64,000 nucleotides of DNA, taken from assembly GCF_029227915.1 (NCBI RefSeq), contig NC_079877.1, forward strand, positions 26,003,851-26,067,850. Reading direction: 5' to 3'. This document shows, in pieces, positions 1 to 7,800 of the stretch (position 1 is its first letter; every line of letters starts with the position of its first letter). This stretch comes from Hydractinia symbiolongicarpus. Taxonomy: Eukaryota; Cnidaria; Hydrozoa; Anthoathecata; Hydractiniidae. The position numbers and the translations under genes are program-made. A model generated the notes under the pieces. The model did not search any database, was not told the DNA's origin, and saw nothing but the letters and a program-made list of their open reading frames with translations.

Positions 1-55
1 AGTACCCTCAGAGGATTCCATGGATATGTTGTTATTATTTTTCCATCACTTTTAG

Positions 56-746
56 CACGTTACTGAACAGTAAACCAACACATGATGCTTCTCAAGATAT
101 TTTTATTTCTCCAAATGCCTCAAAGACTAAAAGGAGTGGAATCTTGAGTCCTCTTCTTGGAACAAGAACCAGTATGGAATTATTCAAATCACTATCAGAA
201 CCTTCAGCGTTCACCGTTCAACAACCGCAACGCTTCTGCAGCGACAATACGTTTGATAGAAGGAATAAGAGAGTAGGAGTGCTACCGCTGATATGTGAGC
301 TTGAGAACGAGGAAAACACAGCAATGGTGAACACGTTTACGCACAGAGAAAAGGCTGCGGATGCATTAAATATTTTAAGATCATTCATCAGTAAAGCCGA
401 TGAAGCAACTCAAGGTAACGCTGCAAGGGCTTTTGAAGCACAAGATGCAACGTGCGATGATGATGTTGCTGACCAAACTAGTGAAAGAACAATGTCCAGT
501 GACCATCTAAAAAACAGCAGCAGCTTAGGTATTTCAGTGGATGACGACAATCTTTTTCAGGATGGAGACATCAACGTAACGGACAATGCATTTCCAATTG
601 AAAAATCTCATCTCCAACGTGCAGAGAATGATCAATTCAAAGCCAGCACACCGAGTGTACCGATGCATAGACCGGTATCTTTTGATTTCTCTGATGGCAG
701 CTTGAATAACCTGGATTTATTTTATCAGAAAGTAGAAGATACATGA
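56..746 (+). CDS. 3' terminal exon of an unidentified acidic protein
   Basis: The frame is open from the window edge to the TGA at 744-746. A pyrimidine-rich stretch ending in AG at 54-55 looks like a splice acceptor, so I read this as the last coding exon (about 230 codons) of a gene that starts upstream of the window. The first in-frame ATG inside the exon is at 174, but no start is needed here. The protein is rich in Asp, Glu, Ser and Asn, has few cysteines, no membrane segment and no motif I recognise, and looks largely disordered. It could be the tail of a regulatory or scaffold protein; no function is assigned. Confidence 0.5.
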
Positions 747-1240
747 CTTCTTATTTCTTGTAGTGATATACTGTAAAAGATTTTATTGCTCCCGTTTTGT
801 GCGTGGCGCGCTTGATTCAAATTTTACATCCATTTCGTAATTATTAAGAGCGGTTACTATAAATGACCGATTAAACGCCGAGGTCTTTATGTCGAGATTT
901 TACCCTGAGTGTTTTTTTTTGAAGAGACGTACATTTGGCCCTTTAATGCCTGAATGTTTTCTAAATTTTGAATATTAGGGAAATTGTTAACAGCTGCCTT
1001 AAACAGAGCCATTTAACTACCTATAAAGTGGTAGTTTCGAGCAGAAAAAAAAATGTGCACAATATATTTTTCGCGAAAGATTTTTTTGTTTTTTGAGATT
1101 TCAACCTGGACATTCATTTGTGCAAACATGGGCCTGTGTATTCGGTCATTTACTGTAATCTTAGCTTTGTATTGCTTTTACGTTATATGAATACCTGGAC
1201 GACTTCAAATAATATTCTTACTAATTCCTCTCACCTTATT
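747..1240. other. Noncoding AT-rich stretch
   Basis: No coding frame or RNA gene is visible. It probably includes the 3' untranslated region of the preceding exon. Only homopolymer runs of A and T stand out. Confidence 0.5.
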
Positions 1241-1692
1241 GGTAAAAAAAAAGTTGGCAAAAAAATTAGTCGGCAAAAGTATTAGTCACTTGGACAAAAT
1301 TTAGTTACTTTTGCCGACTTAATTTTTGAATTTAGTCACTTTTTGCCGACCAATTTCTAGACCAAAATGATCAACAAAGTTGAGATTTTGAAGGGTTTTT
1401 TAAACAACAACAACAGTAACAAAAATGTTTATAGGTTTTTCCTGTTTCCTTCACCGGAAATGTTGATAAAATAGTATGAAAATAAAGAGTAATTGGATAA
1501 ACTGATAAAAATTAGCAACCAAGGAAGAAAAAACGGCAAAAAAAATTCGTCTGTAAAAAATCATCAAAAAGTGGTGTTTTTGCAAGGGTCGAAAAAAAAA
1601 AGTCACCAAAAACTTTTGGTGAGTAATAAAAAAGTCGGCAAGAAATATTAGTCACCTAGCCAAAATTTCACTTTTTGCCGACTTTTTTTACC
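1241..1692. mobile_element. MITE with GGTAAAAAAA...GTYGGCA terminal inverted repeats
   Basis: The left end (1241-1259) reads GGTAAAAAAAAAGTTGGCA and the right end (1676-1692) reads TGCCGACTTTTTTTACC, its near-perfect inverse. Internal copies of GTCGGCAAAA and TTTTGCCGAC in both orientations (about 1270, 1311, 1340, 1633) give a nested palindromic structure. No coding capacity is present. The superfamily is unknown because no target-site duplication could be fixed. Confidence 0.6.
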
Positions 1693-1698
1693 GATATT

Positions 1699-1793
1699 TA
1701 CCTTAATGCCATTAATTTTCGTGCGTCTTTTATTTTCACGCAGGAAAGGTGCGCGAAAATAAAAGGCGCGCGAAAATTAATGGCATTAAGGTA
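1699..1793. mobile_element. 95 bp foldback element (near-perfect hairpin)
   Basis: The two halves are inverted copies of about 43 bp. The left arm starts TACCTTAATGCC and the right arm ends GGCATTAAGGTA. The three mismatches I see between arms are all transitions (T/C, A/G). The loop is only a few bases around 1742-1748. It abuts the right end of the preceding MITE, so it may have inserted beside or into it. Confidence 0.7.
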
Positions 1794-2533
1794 TATAACT
1801 GACTTTTACCGACCAATGCTTGTTATAGTAAATAGTATGTGAAATAAATAGACTGTATTTCTTGTTCTGTTTTTCCGATTCTAGTTAAGTTGTGTGTTGT
1901 TTAGCGCAATGCCATGCTGACGTAAGCCGAAAGAGAAACAAACATTAACGTTTTTTTCTTGAATTTCAATTATCAGCACTTAAGTAAGATAATTTTTTAC
2001 GGCTATATTAATATGTTTGCAACTAAATTTACAGGACCATTTCCCTTGGCAGCATGGGACAACAAATTTAGATTTGGTATACTTTTTGTAGTAGCAATGT
2101 ATATATTGAGTAGTTTCTTTTCGCCATAGTAAATGCATATTAAAACGACATGTTTAATATATGTGTATGTTATTAAATTAAATTAAAACGAAGCTTTGTA
2201 AGTATACTTACATCATCAGGTATAAAACTTAAAAACATGTGCTTATATATATACAAAAATTACATAATTAAAACATCGTCTAGGGAACAACCCCGTCCCG
2301 CATCATACAAGATGCCCTTGGGACGAGTTTGGACAGGAAATTAACGAAAACGTGCACAAACTTGCCAGAAGCAAATCTTTTGGTTCCTTTCATGGTATTT
2401 TTGTAATTCCCGACCACGGCCGTGAACAGGATATTCTTCCTATGCATTTAATGCAGAGTTCGATTTTCAGTTTTTGCTCTTGGTATGTGGCCAGTTAGCT
2501 ATTAAAAGTCACATTTTTATTCTGACATTTCAT
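1794..2533. other. Noncoding stretch, nothing recognised
   Basis: No credible frame. A short palindrome, GTAAGTATACTTAC, lies near 2198-2211. The rest is unremarkable AT-rich sequence. Confidence 0.4.
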
Positions 2534-2622
2534 CCTCGTTCCCAGGGTCTCTTAACCCTTAAGGCGTTATAGTGCGCTAAAAAATTAATCAAAAAGGCAA
2601 AATACCCTGGAAATGAGTTTGC
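2534..2622. mobile_element. Short palindromic MITE, CCTCGTTCCCAGGGT family
   Basis: The left end is CCTCGTTCCCAGGGT (2534-2548). The right part, GGCAAAATACCCTGG followed by AAATGAG, is its diverged inverse. Related ends occur near 4388, 5849, 35112, 49015 and 59690, so this is a dispersed family of roughly 75-100 bp foldback elements. Confidence 0.55.
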
Positions 2623-2760
2623 TGAAATTTAAATTATTTAAAAACTTTAATTCAAATGAGATTATCAAACGGAAGGATCTATTTGGTTTGAAATAATTTT
2701 TCTTAGGCACTTAAAACGTTTCTAGCACACAACCATTAAATATGTTTTTTATGCATGTGT

Positions 2761-2776
2761 GGCTTTAAAAAAAGCC
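2761..2776 (-). terminator. Histone mRNA 3' stem-loop
   Basis: On the minus strand this is a 6 bp stem GGCTTT/AAAGCC around a TTTT loop, 22 bp after the H2B stop codon. It matches the 16 nt stem-loop that ends replication-dependent histone mRNAs in animals (bound by SLBP, processed by U7 snRNP), so this H2B message is probably not polyadenylated. Confidence 0.9.
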
Positions 2777-2798
2777 GTATTGTTTTCAAAAGAATCAT

Positions 2799-3245
2799 CT
2801 ACTTGGAACTTGTGTATTTGGTCACAGCCTTTGTTCCCTCGCTCACTGCATGCTTTGCAAGTTCACCAGGAAGCAACAAACGAACTGAAGTTTGCACTTC
2901 ACGGGAAGCGATGGTTTGTTTCTTGTTGTGATGAGCAAGTCTCGACGCCTCGCCAGCCAATCTTTCGAAGATATCATTGACAAAGGAATTCATGATATTC
3001 ATGGCTTTACTTGAAATTCCAACATCAGGGTGGACTTGTTTCAAAACTTTGTAAATATAGATACCATAACTTTCTCTTCGGCTTCTTCGTCTCTTTGCTG
3101 CATTTTTCTTTGCACCCTTTCTCACACCTCCTTTCTTGGCTGCCATGCCTTTCCCTTTCTTTGGGCTTCCCCTTTTCGGACTAGCAGATCTGGATGTCTT
3201 CTTTGGACTCCCTTTTTCTGGACTTCCTTTTTTTGGGCTTGCCAT
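2799..3245 (-). CDS. Histone H2B with SPKK-repeat N-terminal tail
   Basis: Nucleosome core histone of 148 residues. Residues 1-33 carry tandem SPKK-type motifs (three SPKK, one SPEK, one SPKR), followed by a basic Lys/Arg/Gly stretch to about residue 57. The canonical H2B fold then runs to the end: [18 protein letters not shown] (alpha 1), [20 protein letters not shown] (alpha 2), [19 protein letters not shown] (alpha C) and the terminal KYTSSK. SPKK tails bind the AT-rich minor groove and are known from sea urchin sperm H2B and from Hydractinia H2B variants of the male germline, so a sperm role is likely but inferred. The gene is intronless, with a TATA box about 85 bp upstream and a histone stem-loop downstream. 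It is the mirror image of the gene at 5071-5532. Confidence 0.96.
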   Translation of the reverse strand: MASPKKGSPEKGSPKKTSRSASPKRGSPKKGKGMAAKKGGVRKGAKKNAAKRRRSRRESYGIYIYKVLKQVHPDVGISSKAMNIMNSFVNDIFERLAGEASRLAHHNKKQTIASREVQTSVRLLLPGELAKHAVSEGTKAVTKYTSSK

Positions 3246-3324
3246 TCTTGAACTTTAATAAATGGCTAGCTATCTCAACCTTCCAACTGATCGCAAGTTA
3301 TAATAATGTTTTCGTGTGTTTAGA

Positions 3325-3360
3325 ATTTATAGAATTTTGTGAGGATCGAAATTTACCGCC
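3325..3360 (-). promoter_or_regulatory. H2B promoter: conserved GGCGGTAAATTTCGATC box plus TATA box
   Basis: On the minus strand a 17 bp box, GGCGGTAAATTTCGATC (3344-3360), is followed by TATAAAT (3325-3331) and, about 80 bp later, the ATG. The same box and TATA box at the same distances precede the mirror-image H2B at 5071. GGCGGTAAA is one base off the E2F consensus GGCGGGAAA. Its role in histone transcription is inferred. Confidence 0.7.
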
Positions 3361-3526
3361 ATTTCAAAATCGAATGTTGGTGTCTAATAAGAAAATTCCG
3401 AACCTACTTGCTTCCAAGTACGTCCTGGCAGCAAACTTTATCAGCAAAAAAAGTAATTAAAAAAATCGTCCTGTCCACGGAAACAATGCACGGCTTTTGT
3501 TTTCTAAATCCTGTTATTGCTTTTCA

Positions 3527-3778
3527 CGACTCAAATATTTCCGCTTTTATCTGTTCCATCTATTTCATGAGAAACGACTCAAATATTCCCGCCTTTTTCC
3601 TGTAGTTTATTTTTATAAGCCGACTCAAATATTCCCGCCTTTTTCTGTGACATCGATTTTGAGCACGGATCGAAATTTCCCGCACTTTTTCTGTGACATT
3701 AATTTCATGAAAAAGGCTCGAGAATTCCCGCCTTTTCCTGTATGATCTTTATTTAAAAACGGCTCGAAAATTCCCGCC
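3527..3778 (+). promoter_or_regulatory. Six tandem E2F-like sites, 45-48 bp period
   Basis: Six imperfect units begin near 3527, 3575, 3621, 3666, 3714 and 3760. Each has a CGACTCAAA / GGCTCGAAA-like half followed by an ATTCCCGCC or TTTCCCGC core. Cores lie at 3586-3593, 3632-3639, 3676-3683, 3725-3732 and 3771-3778; the first unit has only TTTCCGC. TTTCCCGC is the classical E2F binding sequence. The array ends 75 bp before the H2B start codon at 3853, with a CCAAT box at 3803-3807 between, so it reads as an S-phase promoter. Factor identity is inferred. Confidence 0.7.
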
Positions 3779-3852
3779 TTATCTTGGAAAATTTAATTTT
3801 TTCCAATGGAGTATTTTTACAATTGGAAGTTTTTGTTTACAAATTTGTTGAC

Positions 3853-4203
3853 ATGGCAAGCGATAAAACCCTAAAGAGAAAAGCTATAACGAACAAGAGG
3901 GTTCAAAAGAAGCCAAGAAAAAGAAAGGAAAGTTACAGCACTTATATTTATAAAATTTTGAAACAAGTGCATCCTGATGTTGGCATGTCAAACGAATCGA
4001 TGAAAATCATGAATTCGTTTGTATTGGATGTATTTGATCGCATAGCTGGCGAAGCACATAAGTTAGCGGCTGACAACAATAGTCAAACTGTATCTGCTAA
4101 AGAAATACAAACAGCTGTCACATTATTGCTACCTGGAGAACTCGCAAGGCATGCTGTGAGTGAAGGTTCAAAGGCAGTTAGCAAATACAAAATGTCAAAG
4201 TAA
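3853..4203 (+). CDS. Divergent histone H2B variant without SPKK tail
   Basis: H2B of 116 residues. I start it at ATG 3853 ([10 protein letters not shown]) rather than at an in-frame ATG 69 bp upstream, because the upstream codons are not histone-like. The N-terminal tail is short and basic. The fold is conserved ([55 protein letters not shown]) and ends KYKMSK. Compared with its neighbours, the L2 DNA-contact loop is unusual: [10 protein letters not shown] replaces [10 protein letters not shown], and the Arg before the LLLPG helix is Thr. It is intronless, has a histone stem-loop 24 bp after the stop, and sits behind the E2F-like array. It lies between the two inverted SPKK-H2B copies. It could be a specialised replication-coupled variant; its expression cannot be judged from sequence. 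Confidence 0.93.
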   Translation: MASDKTLKRKAITNKRVQKKPRKRKESYSTYIYKILKQVHPDVGMSNESMKIMNSFVLDVFDRIAGEAHKLAADNNSQTVSAKEIQTAVTLLLPGELARHAVSEGSKAVSKYKMSK

Positions 4204-4226
4204 ATTATTTAAATGTTTAACAAAAA

Positions 4227-4242
4227 GGCTTTATTAAAAGCC
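4227..4242 (+). terminator. Histone mRNA 3' stem-loop
   Basis: GGCTTT and AAAGCC pair around an ATTA loop. The stem matches those of the two neighbouring H2B genes; the loop differs from their TTTT. Confidence 0.85.
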
Positions 4243-4387
4243 ACAAATTTTTAAAAAACTTGAAGAAGGCTTTTTTAGTCATAGTTTTGCATTAGCATAC
4301 GATCAAATTTAGCGCAAGGGTTGGAAGTGCTTTTATGTCAGCCCTGTTTTCATTGCTTGTTAGCTGAATTTTTATTTTTGGGACAAA

Positions 4388-4485
4388 CCTCGTTCCCAAG
4401 GTATTTTCTTTTTGACTAACTTAACAGCGGCGAATTGTTGGCCAAGTGGTCCTGGAAACGAAGATATCTCTGGGAACGAGCTGGA
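4388..4485. mobile_element. Short palindromic MITE, CCTCGTTCCCAGGG family
   Basis: The left end CCTCGTTCCCAAGGTATT begins at 4388. The right end has the inverse CTGGGAACGAG near 4470-4480. No coding frame lies inside. It belongs to the same dispersed family as the element at 2534-2622. Confidence 0.45.
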
Positions 4486-4890
4486 AGGTACAACTTCTCG
4501 AATTTATTTTCTTTGAGGATGGCGCTGCATTTGTTAACGATTCTACTGGATAATAAAATAGATTCAAGATATCTCTGCCACTTTTTAATCTGATAGATCT
4601 TAGAAGTATCACTGCTTATTTTAAGGGTAAACTTTTTAGCTCTTTTTGCGATTTTTTTGTTGATTTTTCTACTAGTATTTTTTCTTGTTTTTATCATTAT
4701 TTGAGTTAGCAGTCTTGTGATTAATATCTTGCACATGTGATATATTTCATTATTTCCCAAAGTTGGCTTAAGATGGATTTATTTAACAAGGCGCTTTATT
4801 AATTAAAAAAATCTTTGCAACTGCCTAAAAAAATTAATTCCATAGAACGAACGGTCATGTCAGTCATAAAAAACGACTTTGTGTACCGAC
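4486..4890. other. Spacer between H2B genes, nothing recognised
   Basis: AT-rich, no supported frame. Homology to the mirror-image H2B promoter begins at about 4891 (GACGTACT, matching 3418-3425 on the other strand). Confidence 0.4.
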
Positions 4891-4956
4891 GACGTACTAG
4901 GAAGCACCTAGGTACGAAATTTCTCCCATTGGGATACCCACATTCGAATATAAATT

Positions 4957-4992
4957 GGCGGTAAATTTCGATCCATGCAACCTTCTATAAAT
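4957..4992 (+). promoter_or_regulatory. H2B promoter: GGCGGTAAATTTCGATC box plus TATA box
   Basis: The 17 bp box at 4957-4973 is identical to the one on the minus strand at 3344-3360. TATAAAT follows at 4986-4992, 79 bp before the ATG at 5071. Identical placement in two inverted copies supports a functional promoter or a recent duplication. Confidence 0.7.
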
Positions 4993-5070
4993 TCAGAATA
5001 CACAAAAAGATTTTCATAATTTGCGATCAGTTGAAAGATTGAATACCTATCTAATTATTAAAGTTCAAGA

Positions 5071-5532
5071 ATGGTAAGTCCAAGAAAAGCCAGTCCAAGA
5101 AAAGGGAGTCCAAAGAAAGGAAGTCCAAAGAAGACATCCAGAGCTGCTAGTCCGAAAAGGGGAAGCCCAAAGAAAAGGAAAGGCATGGCAGCCAAGAAAG
5201 GAGGTGTGAGAAAGGGTGCGAAAAAGAATACAGCAAAGAGACGAAGAAGCCGAAGAGAAAGTTATGGTATCTATATTTACAAAGTTTTGAAACAGGTCCA
5301 CCCTGATATTGGAATTTCAAGTAAAGCTATGAATATCATGAATTCCTTTGTCAATGATATCTTCGAAAGATTGGCTGGCGAGGCGTCGAGACTTGCTCAT
5401 CACAACAAGAAACAAACCATCGCTTCCCGTGAAGTGCAAACTTCAGTACGTTTGTTGCTTCCTGGTGAACTTGCAAAGCATGCAGTGAGCGAGGGAACAA
5501 AGGCTGTGACCAAATACACAAGTTCCAAGTAG
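5071..5532 (+). CDS. Histone H2B with SPKK-repeat N-terminal tail
   Basis: H2B of 153 residues, nearly identical in its core to the gene at 2799-3245 but with a longer tail: two SPRK, three SPKK and one SPKR motif in residues 1-36, versus five motifs in the sister gene. The histone fold is canonical from [18 protein letters not shown] to KYTSSK. The SPKK region is where the copies differ in repeat number, as expected if slippage expands or contracts it. The gene is intronless, TATA-driven, and ends in a histone stem-loop. Together with the minus-strand copy it forms head-to-head arms (about 2761-3425 and 4891-5570). A germline or sperm-chromatin role is inferred from the tail. Confidence 0.96.
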   Translation: MVSPRKASPRKGSPKKGSPKKTSRAASPKRGSPKKRKGMAAKKGGVRKGAKKNTAKRRRSRRESYGIYIYKVLKQVHPDIGISSKAMNIMNSFVNDIFERLAGEASRLAHHNKKQTIASREVQTSVRLLLPGELAKHAVSEGTKAVTKYTSSK

Positions 5533-5554
5533 ATGATTCTTTTGAAAACAAAAC

Positions 5555-5570
5555 GGCTTTTTTTAAAGCC
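5555..5570 (+). terminator. Histone mRNA 3' stem-loop
   Basis: GGCTTT, loop TTTT, AAAGCC, 22 bp after the H2B stop. Identical to the stem-loop of the mirror-image gene. Confidence 0.9.
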
Positions 5571-6302
5571 ACACATTTTCTAAAAATATTATGAGGCGTT
5601 AAAGCAGTGGAAAACTATTTTTACTATCGTGACCTTCCAGGGTATTTTTTGCCTTTTCGATAGTTCTCTCAAACAGGAATACTTCGCTCCCCTTGTTTAA
5701 TTGTTTGACACAAATAGAAAAAATTATCGTCTGAGTGGTTCACTCAACTAATGGACAGCTGATATTGTCAACGTGTGTTAAGAAACTTATTGTCAAAATG
5801 AACCCGTTCTTAAAATAAACATATTTTCTGATTCACCATTGTGCTCAACCTCGTCCCCAGGTCTATTTTACGTCGGTGATCTGTCACGTCAGAATAAAAT
5901 AAGCGTAGAAAAACACTGGAGGGGAGGTTGGCTTGTGCCTCGTTTATTATCTGAAATAAGATAAGTCCACTTATATGAGCCCTTTTTACTATCTTTTTTG
6001 CTTATTCTGAACTCTTTACTCAAATTTGTTATCTTAAATCGAAAAAATATTTCCGTGAATTCTTTTATCCCCGCCCAAAATACTGGGGTCAATCACACCC
6101 ATATGCATTTCACCGTCGGTTTCCGCACCTATTATTTCAGCCAATATAGATTGTACTTTTTGATGCTTTTACCAAGCGCCAAATAAACGCCCTTTGCGAA
6201 AGGTTTATTAAAAGGGAAGATTACAATAGCGCTTTAAAACACTCTAGGTGTTTACTTAGGAAAAAGTATTAAAAATAAGAGAAAAAAAACGCCCTATTCT
6301 TA
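5571..6302. other. Noncoding stretch with remnants of the CCTCGTTCCCAGGG repeat
   Basis: CCAGGGTATTTTTTGCC at about 5638 and CCTCGTCCCCAGGT at 5849-5862 are diverged ends of the short MITE family. No gene is seen. Confidence 0.4.
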
Positions 6303-7251
6303 AGGTGGGGGCAAACCAGTTCAACTTTTCATACATTTTATCATGTTGAATGAAATTTGGATAAAAAATGCATGTTGGATGAAACAAAATTTTAGGTTTA
6401 TGGGACTGCTTTTGAAAACATTCGAACGATAGAGTTCATTCATTCCTGAAGAAAAAAATGGCGGACGGAAGGAATTCTGCAGAGCTGCTTATGTTGCTAA
6501 TTCGATTCAGACGATGAAAAACTAACTCCCAGAAAAAAAGTGTGAATAAAGAGGGAGGGAACAAAGTGGATATTTTAGTAATATCATTAAAGAATTAAAG
6601 ATCGAAGACAGATTCGGATTTAGGGAAATATTCGAATGGATGTGGGGGATCTCGATTTCCTCCTTAATGAAGTATCCCATCTGATATCACCTGGCGAGAT
6701 GAGCAACTGTGTTGGCCACAGATCAATCATGGCAGAAGAAAGACTCGCCCTTACTCTTCGTTTTCTTGCGACAGGAGAATCGTTTCAATCACTTCACTTT
6801 CAGTTCAGAATTTCTTTGAATGCAGTATCCTATATAATAAAAGGCTGTTCCAAGGCTTTGGTTGATAAATTGGTCCCAAAATTTCTTCAACTACCATCCT
6901 CTGGCTTGAAATTTCCGAGAAGTTTGAGACTAGGTAGAACTATCCTCATGCTTTAGTTGCAACAGATTGATTATATGTTGGATGAAAAGTACCACCAAAC
7001 CAATCCAACGTGAAAATTCACGTAACTCAGATAGAGAATTCCTTTGATCTCGCCGAAAATGTTGGATGAAATGTTTGATGACGGCGATTAAACTTTGTCC
7101 AACATCGTCCAACACGATTTCTTTCTTCTTTTCTAAAAATTTCAATTTTTTCAAAATTTTGAAGTGACTCAAACCAGTCCAACATTTCATCCAACACTTC
7201 AAAAATTGCACGTTGGATGAAATGAAATGTTGGAATGGTTTGCCTCCACCT
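6303..7251. mobile_element. 949 bp internally deleted PIF/Harbinger transposon
   Basis: The left end AGGTGGGGGCAAACC (from 6303) and the inverse of the right end, AGGTGGAGGCAAACC (to 7251), are terminal repeats matching at 20 of 23 positions. The element is flanked by TTA at 6300-6302 and 7252-7254, the 3 bp TWA duplication typical of PIF/Harbinger. GTTGGATGAAA recurs in both orientations just inside the ends (about 6372, 6973, 7062, 7185, 7212), a subterminal-repeat pattern typical of transposase binding. Only a transposase fragment remains inside. Confidence 0.88.
6636..6956 (+). pseudogene. Harbinger transposase N-terminal fragment
   Basis: A 106-codon frame. Residues about 34-71 include ERLALTLRFLATGESFQSL, the helix-turn-helix-like N-terminal signature of HARBI1-type transposases, closely matching the one at 62575-62700. 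The homology stops near residue 92 and the DDE nuclease is absent, so it is the residue of an internal deletion. It lies inside the 949 bp element. Confidence 0.75.
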
Positions 7252-7320
7252 TTATAAGCGGATTAACCACGTTGCATGGCATTGAATTGACAATTTTAGA
7301 TAAGCCAAAAATTAATCCCA

Positions 7321-7367
7321 CACGGCTGTTTCAGCTAGCGAGATTTCGGAAACTCAGACTGCGCATG
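7321..7367 (+). repeat. Left terminal inverted repeat of the putative RAG1-like element
   Basis: 47 bp made of CACGGCTGTTTCAG, a 12 bp spacer, CGGAAACT and a final block ending AGACTGCGCATG. The same blocks occur inverted at 13191-13227. It is preceded directly by CCCA (7317-7320). RSS heptamers and Transib termini also begin with CAC. Confidence 0.6.
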
Positions 7368-7800
7368 TCAAAAAAAAATTTAAAATAAGGACTGGGGCGA
7401 GTTGCGCTTAAAAGTAAACAAATTTTAGGGTAGCTAGCACCAGGTTTAATAGGCATTTTAATCACATAAACCAACTTAAGGACTGGAAACTAAGTGGTTT
7501 AAATAAAATATAGTCCTATACCAATAAGATTAATTCAAATACAAAGCTATTCGCTTGTTGCCTAGCTAAAACAAAACAAAAACTTTCAACCTCCATTTTG
7601 AAGACTGTGGACACCATGCCAACTTAAAGCAAAATATTTTCAGATACGAAGTTATCCCACAGATAATTTTTATAAAAATCATTCCAAGATAGTTACGAGA
7701 TACGAATAAAAAAAGAACTGTAGGTGTATCAGTACATTACGAATTGATATTGTATCAAACATTAGGTACTTTTTTTTCAAAATTTTTGTTAAAGTTCAAG
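7368..7800 (+). other. 5' flank of the RAG1-like gene
   Basis: Noncoding, 433 bp between the left inverted repeat and the ATG. GACTGCGCATG at the inner edge resembles half of an NRF1-type site. No clear TATA box is seen close to the ATG. Confidence 0.4.

Noticed and set aside
2198-2211. Possible snRNA-like GTAAGTATACTTAC palindrome
   Set aside because: No U1 or other snRNA body follows; a simple palindrome only.
2759-3251. Open frames antisense to the H2B genes (also 5065-5572)
   Set aside because: They mirror the histone codons on the other strand, recur in both inverted copies for that reason alone, and show no protein features.
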